A program made the position numbers and the translations under genes. From positions 1-64,000 of the IMG/VR virus record IMGVR_UViG_3300044624_002142: a stretch of 64,000 nucleotides of DNA; one strand, written 5' to 3'. The first letter of the stretch is position 1; each line of letters begins with the position of its first letter. Shown piece by piece: positions 35,468 through 44,674 of this stretch. The notes below the pieces were generated by a model. That model saw nothing but the letters and a program-made list of their open reading frames with translations. It did no database searches and was not told the DNA's origin. The stretch comes from a virus.

Positions 35468-37921
35468 ATGTCTACTCGATTCGTAGCGCCATTTGAAATT
35501 CAACCGTTTCCAAAATACATTCGTGACGAACTAGAACGTCGTGAAAAAGATATTGGAATGAACTTTATTTCCAACACTATTGCTAGTTGGGATGATGACG
35601 GTAACTGGAATACATACAAAGGACCAATGCGTTGTTGGGTTCGTGTATGTTCCAATGGTATTGGTGAAGAAAAATATGGTTCCAAAGAAGGTTTTGTAAT
35701 GGGTGGTGCAAATGGTTTTTATAAAGACTACGGATTTGATCCAACAACTTACAACAAAACTGAAACTGTATTGGGATTTACTCCGTCTGGAGTTGAACAT
35801 AGTATTGTCGGTGAAAACAATCAAAATGGAATTATAAATAAACATGTTCCACCACCGGGTATTATCAGCATCGATGCTATAATGCAAAAGTCGATGTATC
35901 GTCAGATTACTATCAAGTGGAAGTGTTATTCTAAAGATCATTTGAATTACATGACGCCGTACTTTATGTCCCCTGGCGTTTCAATGTTTATTGAATGGGG
36001 TTGGAATCATTATAATCCCAAGTGTTTGTTAAACTTAACCGATATTGGTCAACCAGCAAAAATGAAGGAGTCTGTTGACGATAAAACACCCGGACCATCT
36101 GGAGATCCTGAAGATCCCAGAAAGACTAAAGGATTTGGTTTATTGGGAATTTACACCGATCCATTGGAACAACAATTGATTGTTGAAGACGGTAAAGGTC
36201 TGTATGATTTAACTTGTGGTATTATAAGTAATTTTGATTATTCTTTACAACCAGATGGTTCATACGACTGTACCACGGAGGTAAAGAGCAATAGCTTCAT
36301 ATATAGTGGCGTTCAAACTCGTAGTAACGCTATGGCATCAACGTCACCGGCTGATAGTAAAGGAAACAAAAAGCCAGAACCGGTTAAGACTCTCAAAGAA
36401 TACATCCAGAATGACTTTAAATCGTTACCAAAGACCGTATTAACCGGTTTGAATGGTAATACTCCACTATTCCCTATTACGGGATGGCCGGGACCAGAAA
36501 CCCGTGTATTTATTCCACGTAACTTGGATACTTCTAATGATCCACGTACAAAAATTGATAATGTAACAAAATACAGTTTTGACTCTGGTGCAAACGATGA
36601 GTTTTGGATTACTATGGGTTTATTTGTAGACTTGATTAACAAGTTCTGCACAGCAGAGTCACAGAAAACTGGCGCTACATTTAATCAAGTTGACATCAAA
36701 TCATCGTGGATTGGCGGACATAAAAATCTAATAAGTATTGATGGTAAGGTATTGTTGATACCAAATTCTCAGGCACCTAATATTTCACCATCTGTTGAAG
36801 ATCGTGGAAACTCAAAAAACTATACAACACCTGACACGCAAAAGGACGGTAAGGATCCATCTGCAATTAGCGAGGCGGATAAAACTCTACAGTCGATATT
36901 CAATAGTACAACAAGACAAGATCTCAATGAAATTGTTAACTATTTTAGAATAAAGAACGGTGGCAAAAATCCTGCTGATGTTGAATTTCCATCAAAACAA
37001 TATGATTATAATTTGGGCAAGTTGGAGAACTTGTATATTCATAAAGATGTCGTTATAAAAGCGGTTGAAAAATCAGAAACGATTACCGACATATTGAACT
37101 TCGTTCTGAATAAGATTTCCGAATCTGTCAACGGCCTTTGGAAGTTTAACCTTATTCAATTTGGACCTTCTAATTCTTTGTTATCCATTATTGATACCGA
37201 TTGTTTTAGTTTGAAACGTTTACAAGAATTGAATTCGGATAAGCGGCCGTATTTGTATTTCTTCAAAAATAGAGCCAGTAGAAACAATATTCAGGCATTG
37301 AATTTTAGTGTTAAATTAAGTGATAAGGTTGCTACTTCGGTCATGTTTAATTCACCAAATGATAATAAAACATCTGTTCCTTTGAAGAATCCGTTTAGAT
37401 TTGTAATAAGAGATAGATTCTATAAGACTATAAACGACGCATCGTATTTGTCTCCGAAAGATCAACAAACTTTAATTAAAGATAAACAAAATCTTGAATT
37501 GGAACGTAAACGGTTGGATGAAAAACGTCAAGATGCTATTAAAAAGGAACGTGATGTAAAGGATGGTGCGTACATTTATGGTGTTGTTACCCGTGAAAAT
37601 GGTGAAGAAAAGACTTATATTCGTAAGTTGGTACTGACTCAAAAAGACTTATTGACTTTATTGGTTAATGATAAAGATCCGTATAATGGTTCGATCAATT
37701 CGTTTCCACAACCGGGAATAAAAGCGGAAATTACGGTGACAGGAATTGGGGGACTAAAAACATTTCAAATTTTTGGAATTGACAATTTGCCAGAACCATA
37801 CGATAAAGACATATTGTTTCAGATAGAAGATGTAAAACATAGTTTACAAAGTAATGGTCAATGGACTACTACTATTACTGCTGGTATACGTCCTACAAAA
37901 GGATTAAACGTTAAATCATGA
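35468..37921 (+). CDS. Large baseplate/hub-associated structural protein, unassigned
   Basis: 817 residues. N-terminal FVAPFEIQPFPKYIRDELERRE, then aromatic strands (WDDDGNWNTYKGPMRCWVRV) and a long mixed region: PPPGIISIDAIMQKSMYRQI, MSPGVSMFIEWGWNHY (about 165-180), and a Lys/Glu/Arg-rich linker near 670-700. The C-terminus has PGIKAEITVTGIGGLKTFQI and a closing HSLQSNGQWTTTITAGIRP, a strand pattern often seen in hub/spike carrier proteins. The role is inferred from position after a LysM protein; no exact family. Its stop overlaps the next start (ATGA). Confidence 0.6.
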   Translation: MSTRFVAPFEIQPFPKYIRDELERREKDIGMNFISNTIASWDDDGNWNTYKGPMRCWVRVCSNGIGEEKYGSKEGFVMGGANGFYKDYGFDPTTYNKTETVLGFTPSGVEHSIVGENNQNGIINKHVPPPGIISIDAIMQKSMYRQITIKWKCYSKDHLNYMTPYFMSPGVSMFIEWGWNHYNPKCLLNLTDIGQPAKMKESVDDKTPGPSGDPEDPRKTKGFGLLGIYTDPLEQQLIVEDGKGLYDLTCGIISNFDYSLQPDGSYDCTTEVKSNSFIYSGVQTRSNAMASTSPADSKGNKKPEPVKTLKEYIQNDFKSLPKTVLTGLNGNTPLFPITGWPGPETRVFIPRNLDTSNDPRTKIDNVTKYSFDSGANDEFWITMGLFVDLINKFCTAESQKTGATFNQVDIKSSWIGGHKNLISIDGKVLLIPNSQAPNISPSVEDRGNSKNYTTPDTQKDGKDPSAISEADKTLQSIFNSTTRQDLNEIVNYFRIKNGGKNPADVEFPSKQYDYNLGKLENLYIHKDVVIKAVEKSETITDILNFVLNKISESVNGLWKFNLIQFGPSNSLLSIIDTDCFSLKRLQELNSDKRPYLYFFKNRASRNNIQALNFSVKLSDKVATSVMFNSPNDNKTSVPLKNPFRFVIRDRFYKTINDASYLSPKDQQTLIKDKQNLELERKRLDEKRQDAIKKERDVKDGAYIYGVVTRENGEEKTYIRKLVLTQKDLLTLLVNDKDPYNGSINSFPQPGIKAEITVTGIGGLKTFQIFGIDNLPEPYDKDILFQIEDVKHSLQSNGQWTTTITAGIRPTKGLNVKS

Positions 37922-38295
37922 TTGAACTAAGTAAATATATTAATTTGGCAGGCAACGTAATACCTCCAGTATTTCCACGTGCATATTTGTTTTCATCTTC
38001 TGACATTGATTATAGCATTCCATACACTCGTCGTTATTTTGTAAAAAAGGTCAACGATAACGATGTTATTGAGGTTGAGGGTGACAATTTTAAAAATGTA
38101 CCAGATAATATCTATCAAAAAGTGAGTATCAACTGGCAAGTTTCAGGAATTCAACGTAGTGTCATTAATGATGGCAAGGTGATACAAGAAGGCGCTTACG
38201 AGTATAATCGTAAACAAGTTAAGTTGGCAGAAAAATACATGCCGGGGTTAACAATGAGAATTAGTGAAAAATACTTGGCAGGATTTAAAAGTTGA
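37918..38295 (+). CDS. Hypothetical tail-module protein
   Basis: 125 residues overlapping the previous gene by 4 nt (ATGA), so translationally coupled. Sequence MIELSKYINLAGNVIPPVFP, then FSSSDIDYSIPYTRRYFVKK and a C-terminal KYMPGLTMRISEKYLAGFKS. Beta-type pattern, no signal peptide or membrane segment. Last gene before the direction-neutral switch to replication functions, where a sigma70-like promoter begins. Probably a small baseplate protein. Confidence 0.55.
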   Translation: MIELSKYINLAGNVIPPVFPRAYLFSSSDIDYSIPYTRRYFVKKVNDNDVIEVEGDNFKNVPDNIYQKVSINWQVSGIQRSVINDGKVIQEGAYEYNRKQVKLAEKYMPGLTMRISEKYLAGFKS

Positions 38296-38320
38296 CTTTT
38301 TGAAAAGATCACGATATGTT
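38292..38320 (+). promoter_or_regulatory. Sigma70-like promoter TTGACT-N17-TATGTT
   Basis: TTGACT 38292-38297, 17-nt spacer, TATGTT 38315-38320. The -35 context GTTGACTTTTT also occurs at 42422. The expected start (about 38327) nearly coincides with GTG 38329, so either the mRNA is leaderless or the true start is ATG 38380. Confidence 0.6.
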
Positions 38321-38328
38321 ATTGTCAA

Positions 38329-39669
38329 GTGAACCAATTGACAAAAATTTCATCTGAAATAGGAAAAAAAGATATTATTATGGATGTTATTCCGTTATCG
38401 GAATCTACGCATCCTACGGTTACACAACCGTGTTTGGTTCTGATTAAGATAGTACTCACTGATCAATTTTACTGTCTTCATATCGACAGTTATGATGACT
38501 TTACATGTTACAAAAAAAGTGAAATTGAACAATTTTTGAATAAACGTCGTGGACGTATTTTTTGTTTTTCAAAACGAAAGGTTTTGCATCAACTAAACGT
38601 CAATAATCTTTTGGATTTATCTCTGGTTTGTTTTATTGAACAAGGTGACACTATTGAACAGGATGACTATGACACGTCATCACATTTGTTTTTTAAAAAC
38701 AAATATCAAAACCACAATGAGATAAATAAAATTATTCCAGCCAACAATCACATATCACGGTTTCTGGATATGTGTGAAGACGTTAAAGTTTATGTCAAAA
38801 AGAAATATGACGATTCATACCATGTTGTAAATAGTGCAATTATTGAAACTCTTCAATCAATTGAATCACACGGATTGCAAATTGATTCGGAACAATTTGA
38901 GAAACACTTTCCAGAAAGGAAACACTTGGTTATAAATAATAAAGTATATACCGAGTATAATATTTTTACATCAACTGGACGGCCAAGTAATCGATTTGGA
39001 GGTATCAACTATTCGGCACTCAATAAAGACAATGAATGTCGTAAAAGTTTTGTATCGCGACACGGCAATGATGGATTATTGGTGATGTTGGACTATAGTG
39101 CGTATCATCCACATATCATTGGAAAGTTGATTCGATACAATTTTCCGGAAGGAGTAAATATTTATCGTTATTTGGGTCAATATTATTTCAAAACTGAAGA
39201 TCTTTCCGAAGATCAGTTGAAGAAGTCGAAAACGTTAACGTTTCAACAATTATATGGGTCCATTTCAGAAGAATATGTTAAAATTCCTTATTTTGCGAAG
39301 ATTCGTGAATATATTCAACATCGATGGGAATTTTTTAATGAATTTGGGTACATTGAAACGCCAATTTTCAAGAGACCGATTACCAAGAATCACTTGAAAG
39401 ACGCAAATCCAAATAAATTGTTTAATTACATTCTACAAGCGTCTGAAACTGAGTTTTCAGTTCAAAGTTTGATGGATATCAATCGATATTTAACAGACAA
39501 ACTGACAAAACCGGTTCTGTATACGTATGATTCAATTTTGTTTGACGTAAATAAGTTTGAAGGAACAACGGTGTTGATGGAAATTACAAGATTAATGCAA
39601 AATCAAGGATTTCCCACCAAGTGTTATTTTGGACAGAATTATCATGACATGCAAACTGTAACTATTTAA
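38329..39669 (+). CDS. Short family-A DNA polymerase-like protein
   Basis: 446 residues from GTG 38329 (alternative ATG 38380, 429 residues). The polymerase core is readable: FTSTGRPSNRFGGINYSAL before motif A, motif A LLVMLDYSAYHPHIIG (about 250), motif B as KSKTLTFQQLYGSIS (about 300), and motif C YTYDSILFDV (about 400), where the usual His-Asp-Glu is Tyr-Asp-Ser. No 3'-5' exonuclease motifs are evident in the N-terminal 180 residues, and the fingers region is short. It could be the replicative polymerase's small relative, a repair enzyme or a primer-handling enzyme; T4-like phages normally use a family-B polymerase, which is not in this window. Confidence 0.7.
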   Translation: MNQLTKISSEIGKKDIIMDVIPLSESTHPTVTQPCLVLIKIVLTDQFYCLHIDSYDDFTCYKKSEIEQFLNKRRGRIFCFSKRKVLHQLNVNNLLDLSLVCFIEQGDTIEQDDYDTSSHLFFKNKYQNHNEINKIIPANNHISRFLDMCEDVKVYVKKKYDDSYHVVNSAIIETLQSIESHGLQIDSEQFEKHFPERKHLVINNKVYTEYNIFTSTGRPSNRFGGINYSALNKDNECRKSFVSRHGNDGLLVMLDYSAYHPHIIGKLIRYNFPEGVNIYRYLGQYYFKTEDLSEDQLKKSKTLTFQQLYGSISEEYVKIPYFAKIREYIQHRWEFFNEFGYIETPIFKRPITKNHLKDANPNKLFNYILQASETEFSVQSLMDINRYLTDKLTKPVLYTYDSILFDVNKFEGTTVLMEITRLMQNQGFPTKCYFGQNYHDMQTVTI

Positions 39670-39719
39670 AAAGTTCAGTTTTGGTAAGATACACAATATT
39701 TATTAGATATTGTGTCGTC

Positions 39720-41333
39720 ATGAATAAAAATAAAATTATAAAAGATATTCTAACTGAGTATGCGTTATTAGTTGAAGATGGTGGAATCTCCAAAGTTGAT
39801 GCTGACAAGTTATTAACCGCTATTGAAAACTGTGGATATAGTGAGTATTTTTCACCAACAACTGTTCAGAAGATTGTTGAGGCTGACACAAAGATCGGTT
39901 CTTCGAAATATTTGACCGATGATGAAATTAAATCGTTCAACGTCATGGTTGGACCATTGAGACGTGCTGGTGATTTCAATGACAATGATTTGAAGCAAGT
40001 TGATCTAAGTTTGGCTTATAACAAGCCAGCAGAACGTTTTCCGGGCGATGTTCATGTACCCAATGGTTTGACCTACGACGAAATGGTTGACTTGGTTTCA
40101 AATCCAGAAAAACGCAAAGAGTATGGAATCCCTGAAAACCTTGAATTAAATTTCACAAATTCAAACACAAAGTTAAGACTTAAGTTTGGACCCAAGTTGG
40201 TCTCAATGATCAACGTGCCACAGGGATTGAAAATTGGCACTCCCGGTTGGAGATCTGTTTTGTTGTATTTGCAATTGTACCGTTCACTTGGTGATTTGTT
40301 GAAATCAAAGACAGTTAAGGCAAGTGGCATTGAACAAGAAAAGATCAAGGCTGATCAACTTAACGAGTGGCTCAAAGAAAACAATCCAGAGAAAGTTGTA
40401 TTTGATCTTCATGTTTGGGACAAGGGAGAACACGTTAACACTGGTGTAAAAGTTGATTCTGCTATACACCTACAATTGGGTACTGGAGAAAAGGCAGACA
40501 TTGCCATGTTGGAACGTGGGCGTGAAGTATTTTGGATTTCCTTCAAGGGTGGTGATTTCAAGGAGGGAATGAGTACCAGTGAATTGGCAAATGTTGATTT
40601 TCCACAATATGGTGGATTCGTTGGATTGGATGACATTTATAAGACTGACAAAGTATGGTTGAGTGTCAAATCAAAGATGGTATCTGGTATTGTTAAGAAC
40701 TATCCAAATCGTATTGAAGTCAATCCAAAGACTACTACATTTGATGAAAAGGGCAATCTTGTTAATTTTAACGGTGTTCCCGCCATTGAATCACTAAAGG
40801 GTCAAGGTGAAATGTACAATCTATTGATTGGTGCATTTAAGAAGGGATTTTATCGATTTGTTACAGATCCTAACACTAAACGTAAGTATCTGTACATGAT
40901 GAACAACTTTGATGCTTATTTGGATTTCTTGGATGGATCACCAAAGACCAAAGAAATTGCAGGAAAAGCAATTTATGGTACCGATTTCACTTTGGATAAG
41001 AGCAAGCCATTTAGTCGTCAAAATTGTAGTATTTTGATGCAATCAAGAACTCCTTTGATTATGTCGAGAATTCCTAGCAAGTCAAAGAAAAATATACAAT
41101 TGTTGATTAGAACAGATGAAAACGGACACGTGTTGTTCAATCCAAATCTTCCTTTGCCAAAGAACGCTCAAGATCCATTTCAAAAGTACAAACCGGTGAT
41201 GTATTTTAGAAGTGGAACAAACGAACAGTTTACTACGAATTACAATGGTGATGGATATATGTTCATGAGAGCCAGAATCGTAGTCATTCCAGCAGCTAAG
41301 ATTGCTCCAAAGGCAATTAATCTTGCAAGTTAA
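39720..41333 (+). CDS. Unknown protein with a possible PD-(D/E)XK-like core
   Basis: 537 residues from ATG 39720; an upstream in-frame TTG (39681) is unlikely because a TATTTATT element (39697-39704) lies between. N-terminal leader MNKNKIIKDILTEYALLVED resembles those at 28167 and 50746. The segment GEKADIAMLERGREVFWISF (about 260) followed by KGG looks like the strand-turn-strand of restriction-like nucleases (Asp ... x-Lys), though the usual Glu before x-Lys is a Ser. C-terminus has YRFVTDPNTKRKYLYMM and FNPNLPLPKNAQDPFQKYKP. No family named with confidence; a virion-associated or packaging nuclease is one option. Confidence 0.5.
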   Translation: MNKNKIIKDILTEYALLVEDGGISKVDADKLLTAIENCGYSEYFSPTTVQKIVEADTKIGSSKYLTDDEIKSFNVMVGPLRRAGDFNDNDLKQVDLSLAYNKPAERFPGDVHVPNGLTYDEMVDLVSNPEKRKEYGIPENLELNFTNSNTKLRLKFGPKLVSMINVPQGLKIGTPGWRSVLLYLQLYRSLGDLLKSKTVKASGIEQEKIKADQLNEWLKENNPEKVVFDLHVWDKGEHVNTGVKVDSAIHLQLGTGEKADIAMLERGREVFWISFKGGDFKEGMSTSELANVDFPQYGGFVGLDDIYKTDKVWLSVKSKMVSGIVKNYPNRIEVNPKTTTFDEKGNLVNFNGVPAIESLKGQGEMYNLLIGAFKKGFYRFVTDPNTKRKYLYMMNNFDAYLDFLDGSPKTKEIAGKAIYGTDFTLDKSKPFSRQNCSILMQSRTPLIMSRIPSKSKKNIQLLIRTDENGHVLFNPNLPLPKNAQDPFQKYKPVMYFRSGTNEQFTTNYNGDGYMFMRARIVVIPAAKIAPKAINLAS

Positions 41334-41335
41334 AA

Positions 41336-42037
41336 ATGAAAAAGATTTATAAGAACATTTCTGAGTTGTTATCCGAACTTTGTTTAGACAAACGAGTTCA
41401 TGATGGCACATTTGATATTTTCAACAATAACCACATGGATATTTTGCGAGAAAAACTTGCAGAAATGGAAATTCCATCAAATGAAATTGTTGAATTAGCC
41501 AATAAAGTTATCGAAGGTAAGTATCCAGAACGTCAGGCATATAATGCCAAGGGCATTTTGGTTACGTTTCCTAACGCTGAATATAAACAACGTGCGATAC
41601 GTCGTGGAACACATTTTGAAGAAGATCCTACAAAGGGTCAACACAATTTGGATTTTTCGACACCATCACAAACAATACAACAAGAACCGACATCATCTAA
41701 TGAAAAACCTATTGAAATTGAGCCAGGTGTTCAAGAACCTAATCAACAAACTGTTCAACAAAACATCAGTACAACCGATCAGTCAACCAGTCAATCCACC
41801 AGTCAAGGTCAATCCGGAGTTGACACAACCGATCTCGAAACCAGAAGTGCCGATCAAAAAGAAAAAGACGCCGAAGAAGTCGAAAAAATCCTAACGACAG
41901 AATTTACGTTGGAAGAGGCTGTAAATAACAACTGGATCAAAAACAAAGGTCGTTGGTATAATTCTGACGGACTATTAGTTGGTTACGAATGGTATAATGT
42001 AAATAGCCAAAAAACCACAATATTGTCCACAAGATGA
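41336..42037 (+). CDS. Hypothetical protein with Gln/Thr/Ser-rich linker
   Basis: 233 residues starting 2 nt after the previous stop. N-terminal part (1-100) is folded, with KYPERQAYNAKGILVTFPNA and AIRRGTHFEEDPTKGQ, a motif set I associate with small phage proteins of unknown role. Residues about 105-165 are a disordered Gln/Thr/Ser/Asn linker (STSQSTSQGQSGVD). The C-terminal 50 residues form a second small domain (EEAVNNNWIKNKGRWYNSDG). Coupled to the next gene by ATGA overlap. Confidence 0.55.
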   Translation: MKKIYKNISELLSELCLDKRVHDGTFDIFNNNHMDILREKLAEMEIPSNEIVELANKVIEGKYPERQAYNAKGILVTFPNAEYKQRAIRRGTHFEEDPTKGQHNLDFSTPSQTIQQEPTSSNEKPIEIEPGVQEPNQQTVQQNISTTDQSTSQSTSQGQSGVDTTDLETRSADQKEKDAEEVEKILTTEFTLEEAVNNNWIKNKGRWYNSDGLLVGYEWYNVNSQKTTILSTR

Positions 42038-42426
42038 AAGATACACAATTACTTTGTACGTTTTCTATACCAACTGAATATAAGTTGATATTGGAACAGA
42101 TCAAATCTTTTTATAAATTATCAAACAATAAGATTTTTGTTTTTAATAATGAAAAAAACAATAATGAGTTATATTTGACTTATAATATTGTTTACACAGA
42201 GTCCGGTTTAAAAAAACTGCCTAATACTATTTCTATACATCGTAAAAAACAAACCAATACTTTGTATACGTTAAATGCCATGAATAAGTTGATTACTGAA
42301 GAAAACAATGGCGTTTTTGATAAGTCATATCAGTTAAATTGGGAGTATTATAAAAACTCATTAATTATAACAAATGAGGTATCGGTTAAAATAATTTCTT
42401 TGAAGATTTTTGACGTAATAAGTTGA
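42034..42426 (+). CDS. Conserved hypothetical protein
   Basis: 130 residues, overlapping the previous gene by 4 nt. Sequence features: LLCTFSIPTEYKLILEQIK, KIFVFNNEKNNNELYLTYNI, and a distinctive PNTISIHRKKQTNTLYTLNA, NKLI, then DKSYQLNWEYYKNSLIIT. I recall this pattern from many environmental T4-like phages, always uncharacterised. Lys/Asn-rich, no membrane segment, no catalytic motif. Followed by the SSB promoter. Confidence 0.6.
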   Translation: MKDTQLLCTFSIPTEYKLILEQIKSFYKLSNNKIFVFNNEKNNNELYLTYNIVYTESGLKKLPNTISIHRKKQTNTLYTLNAMNKLITEENNGVFDKSYQLNWEYYKNSLIITNEVSVKIISLKIFDVIS

Positions 42427-42451
42427 CTTTTTCGAGTACGTTCACTATAGT
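42423..42451 (+). promoter_or_regulatory. Sigma70-like promoter TTGACT-N17-TATAGT before SSB gene
   Basis: TTGACT 42423-42428, 17-nt spacer, TATAGT 42446-42451, followed by an about 80-nt leader to ATG 42538. The best sigma70-like promoter in the window. It starts a replication operon, suggesting early/middle transcription by host polymerase. Confidence 0.75.
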
Positions 42452-42537
42452 TATACCAGAATTAGTTACACTGTTTGATTTCGAGTGAAATCGAACTATA
42501 TACTAATTACTACTTAACAATTAATAAATAAATAATT

Positions 42538-43407
42538 ATGGCAATCGACTTGTCTAAAATCAAGAGCCGTTTGAACTCCCTTTCAAACACAAATAATAAG
42601 ACTCAAATTATTTGGAAGCCAAAGCCCGGTAAGCAAACTATTCGTATCGTACCTTATCGATATCAACCAGATACCCCGTTTATTGAACTCAAGTTCCATT
42701 ACGGCATCAATAACAAGACTTATCTATCGCCTGATAGCTTTAATCGTCCTGATCCTATCGTCGAGTTTAGCAATAGACTCAAGAAGACTGGCTCCAAGGA
42801 AGATTGGCAGACCGGACGTAAGATGGAACCCAAGATGCGTACTTTCGCGCCAGTGATCGTTCGTGGTGAAGAACATGAAGGTGTCAAGTTCTGGGGATTC
42901 GGAAAGCAGGTCTATCAAGAGATTCTATCGGTTATGGCTGACCCAGATTACGGTGATATTAGTGATCTATCGTCAGGACGTGATATCGTTGTTGAGTTTC
43001 GTACCGCTGATGACAGTGGTAAGAGTTATCCGGAAACTTCAATTCGTGTAAAGCCTAACTCTACACCAGCTGTTGATCCTAAGGATACTAAGATGATTGA
43101 GGCAATCAAGAGTCAGCCAGACATTCTTGATTTGTTCCCAGAACCTAAGTATGATGAACTTAAGGAGGTTATGAATGCATGGCTAAATCCAGAGGAAGCT
43201 CAGTCTGAGACCGTCACTAACTCAGTTGTTGACGAAGAGGATACTCAACCAGTCGCTGTAGCAGCTATTGCTCAGTCGGACGATGTGAGTACTAAGTCTC
43301 CAACTCCTAGTAAGCCCGCAAGTACTGGTAAGTCTCCAAGTGCTAGTTCAGCAAAGTCAAACACCGAAGACCTAACAAAGGCGTTTGATAATTTGTTCAG
43401 TAATTAA
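42538..43407 (+). CDS. Single-stranded DNA-binding protein (T4 gp32-like)
   Basis: 289 residues. The N-terminal LAST-like basic segment (KIKSRLNSLSN), the core strands KPGKQTIRIVPYRYQPDTPF and KFHYGINNKTYLSP, VKFWGFGKQVYQEILSVMAD, and the DIVVEFRT strand match the gp32 family in order. Canonical zinc ligands are not visible. Residues about 205-275 are a flexible Ser/Thr/Pro/Ala tail ending in acidic DLTKAFDNLFSN, the partner-binding tip expected of SSBs. Role: coats ssDNA and recruits recombination and replication proteins; the next genes are RecA, 5' nuclease and helicase. Own promoter and terminator flank it. Confidence 0.88.
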   Translation: MAIDLSKIKSRLNSLSNTNNKTQIIWKPKPGKQTIRIVPYRYQPDTPFIELKFHYGINNKTYLSPDSFNRPDPIVEFSNRLKKTGSKEDWQTGRKMEPKMRTFAPVIVRGEEHEGVKFWGFGKQVYQEILSVMADPDYGDISDLSSGRDIVVEFRTADDSGKSYPETSIRVKPNSTPAVDPKDTKMIEAIKSQPDILDLFPEPKYDELKEVMNAWLNPEEAQSETVTNSVVDEEDTQPVAVAAIAQSDDVSTKSPTPSKPASTGKSPSASSAKSNTEDLTKAFDNLFSN

Positions 43408-43419
43408 TAAATCACAATA

Positions 43420-43455
43420 GGAGAGGTGATGGGCAAACTGTCACCTCTCCTTTTT
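43420..43455 (+). terminator. Intrinsic terminator after SSB gene
   Basis: 10-bp perfect stem GGAGAGGTGA (43420-43429) / TCACCTCTCC (43441-43450) with 11-nt loop and TTTTT. It would let SSB be made at a higher level than the following recombination genes. Confidence 0.92.
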
Positions 43456-43471
43456 AGTTTTCAAAAAAGTT

Positions 43472-44668
43472 ATGACAGAAGATACACAAAAAAAGAAAAA
43501 GAAATCAACTCATGTAACTCATGAAGTTGAATCACAACGAGATGAACTAGTTGAGTCTCTCGCTGATGTTCTAAACAAGGCCAATAAAGACGCAGGCAAG
43601 TGTGCGTTTTTCTTGGATCAAAAGGAAGATCCATCCACGATTACGGATTGGATCAGTACAGGTTGCGACATATTGGATCTCGCAATTTCAAATCGTCCAC
43701 ATGCAGGTATTCCAGTTGGACGTATAACCGAAGTTACTGGACTTGAAGCATCGGGTAAGAGTTTGTTGGCAGCTCATTTGCTTGCGGAAACTCAAAAGAA
43801 GGGCGGACTTGCAGTGTTTATTGACACAGAACAATCAGTTTCACAAGACTTTTTGGCTGCAATTGGAGTTAACGTACCAAAGATGTTGTATGTTGATGCT
43901 CACACGGTAGAAGACATCTTTGAAAAGATTGAAACACTGATTGCTCATGTTCGTAAGTCAAATCGAGATCGTCTTGTTACAATCGTTGTTGATAGTGTTG
44001 CTGCTGCATCAACCAAGGGAGAATTGGAAGCAGATCATGGTAAGGATGGTTTTGCTACTGGTAAGGCAATTATCATTTCTAAGGCGATGCGTAAGATTAA
44101 CGATATGATTGGTAGACAACGTATTGCGTTGATTTTCACTAATCAGCTACGTGTAAATCTTCAGGCAGCAATGTTTGGAGACAAGTATACTACTAGTGGT
44201 GGTAAGGCTATTCAGTATCATGCTAGTGTTCGTCTTCGTTTGAAGGGTATGGGAGCACTGAAGGTTACTCAGAATGGTGAACCAGCCCATATTGGTGTCA
44301 AGACACGAGCAGTCGTTGTAAAGAATCGTATGGGTCCGCCTATGAGATTTGCTGACTTTAATATCTACTTTGATAGTGGCATTGATAATTATGGTAACTG
44401 GATTGAGGTGTTGAAGAAACACTCAATTATTACAGGAGCGAAATCACCATATTCTTATACTAAGAACAATGGTGAAATTGTTAAGATCGATACCAAGACG
44501 TTTGCTAAGGACGTAAAGGTTGATAACGAACTTCGTGAGGAGCTGTATCAAAAGATTGCTGATGTTACGATCATGAAGTATAAGTCACCTGACAGTGAAA
44601 TTCGTGAGGATGTGGAAGTAGATTCTTCTGAAGATGCAGAAGAAGTTGGTGGAGAAGCTGAAGAATAA
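43472..44668 (+). CDS. RecA/UvsX-type recombinase
   Basis: 398 residues. Walker A is TGLEASGKS (about residue 90), the catalytic Glu lies in FIDTEQS (about 118), Walker B is VTIVVDSVAAAS (about 170), and the L2/Q-motif region reads ALIFTNQLRVN (about 220), then FGDKYTTSGGKAIQYHASVRLRL, all as in RecA. The basic N-terminus (QKKKKKSTHV) and acidic C-terminus (SSEDAEEVGGEAEE) are typical tails. Role: loads on ssDNA and promotes strand exchange for recombination-dependent replication. No SD; ATG is 16 nt after the SSB terminator's T run. Next gene 6 nt downstream. Confidence 0.95.
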   Translation: MTEDTQKKKKKSTHVTHEVESQRDELVESLADVLNKANKDAGKCAFFLDQKEDPSTITDWISTGCDILDLAISNRPHAGIPVGRITEVTGLEASGKSLLAAHLLAETQKKGGLAVFIDTEQSVSQDFLAAIGVNVPKMLYVDAHTVEDIFEKIETLIAHVRKSNRDRLVTIVVDSVAAASTKGELEADHGKDGFATGKAIIISKAMRKINDMIGRQRIALIFTNQLRVNLQAAMFGDKYTTSGGKAIQYHASVRLRLKGMGALKVTQNGEPAHIGVKTRAVVVKNRMGPPMRFADFNIYFDSGIDNYGNWIEVLKKHSIITGAKSPYSYTKNNGEIVKIDTKTFAKDVKVDNELREELYQKIADVTIMKYKSPDSEIREDVEVDSSEDAEEVGGEAEE

Positions 44669-44674
44669 TAATAT

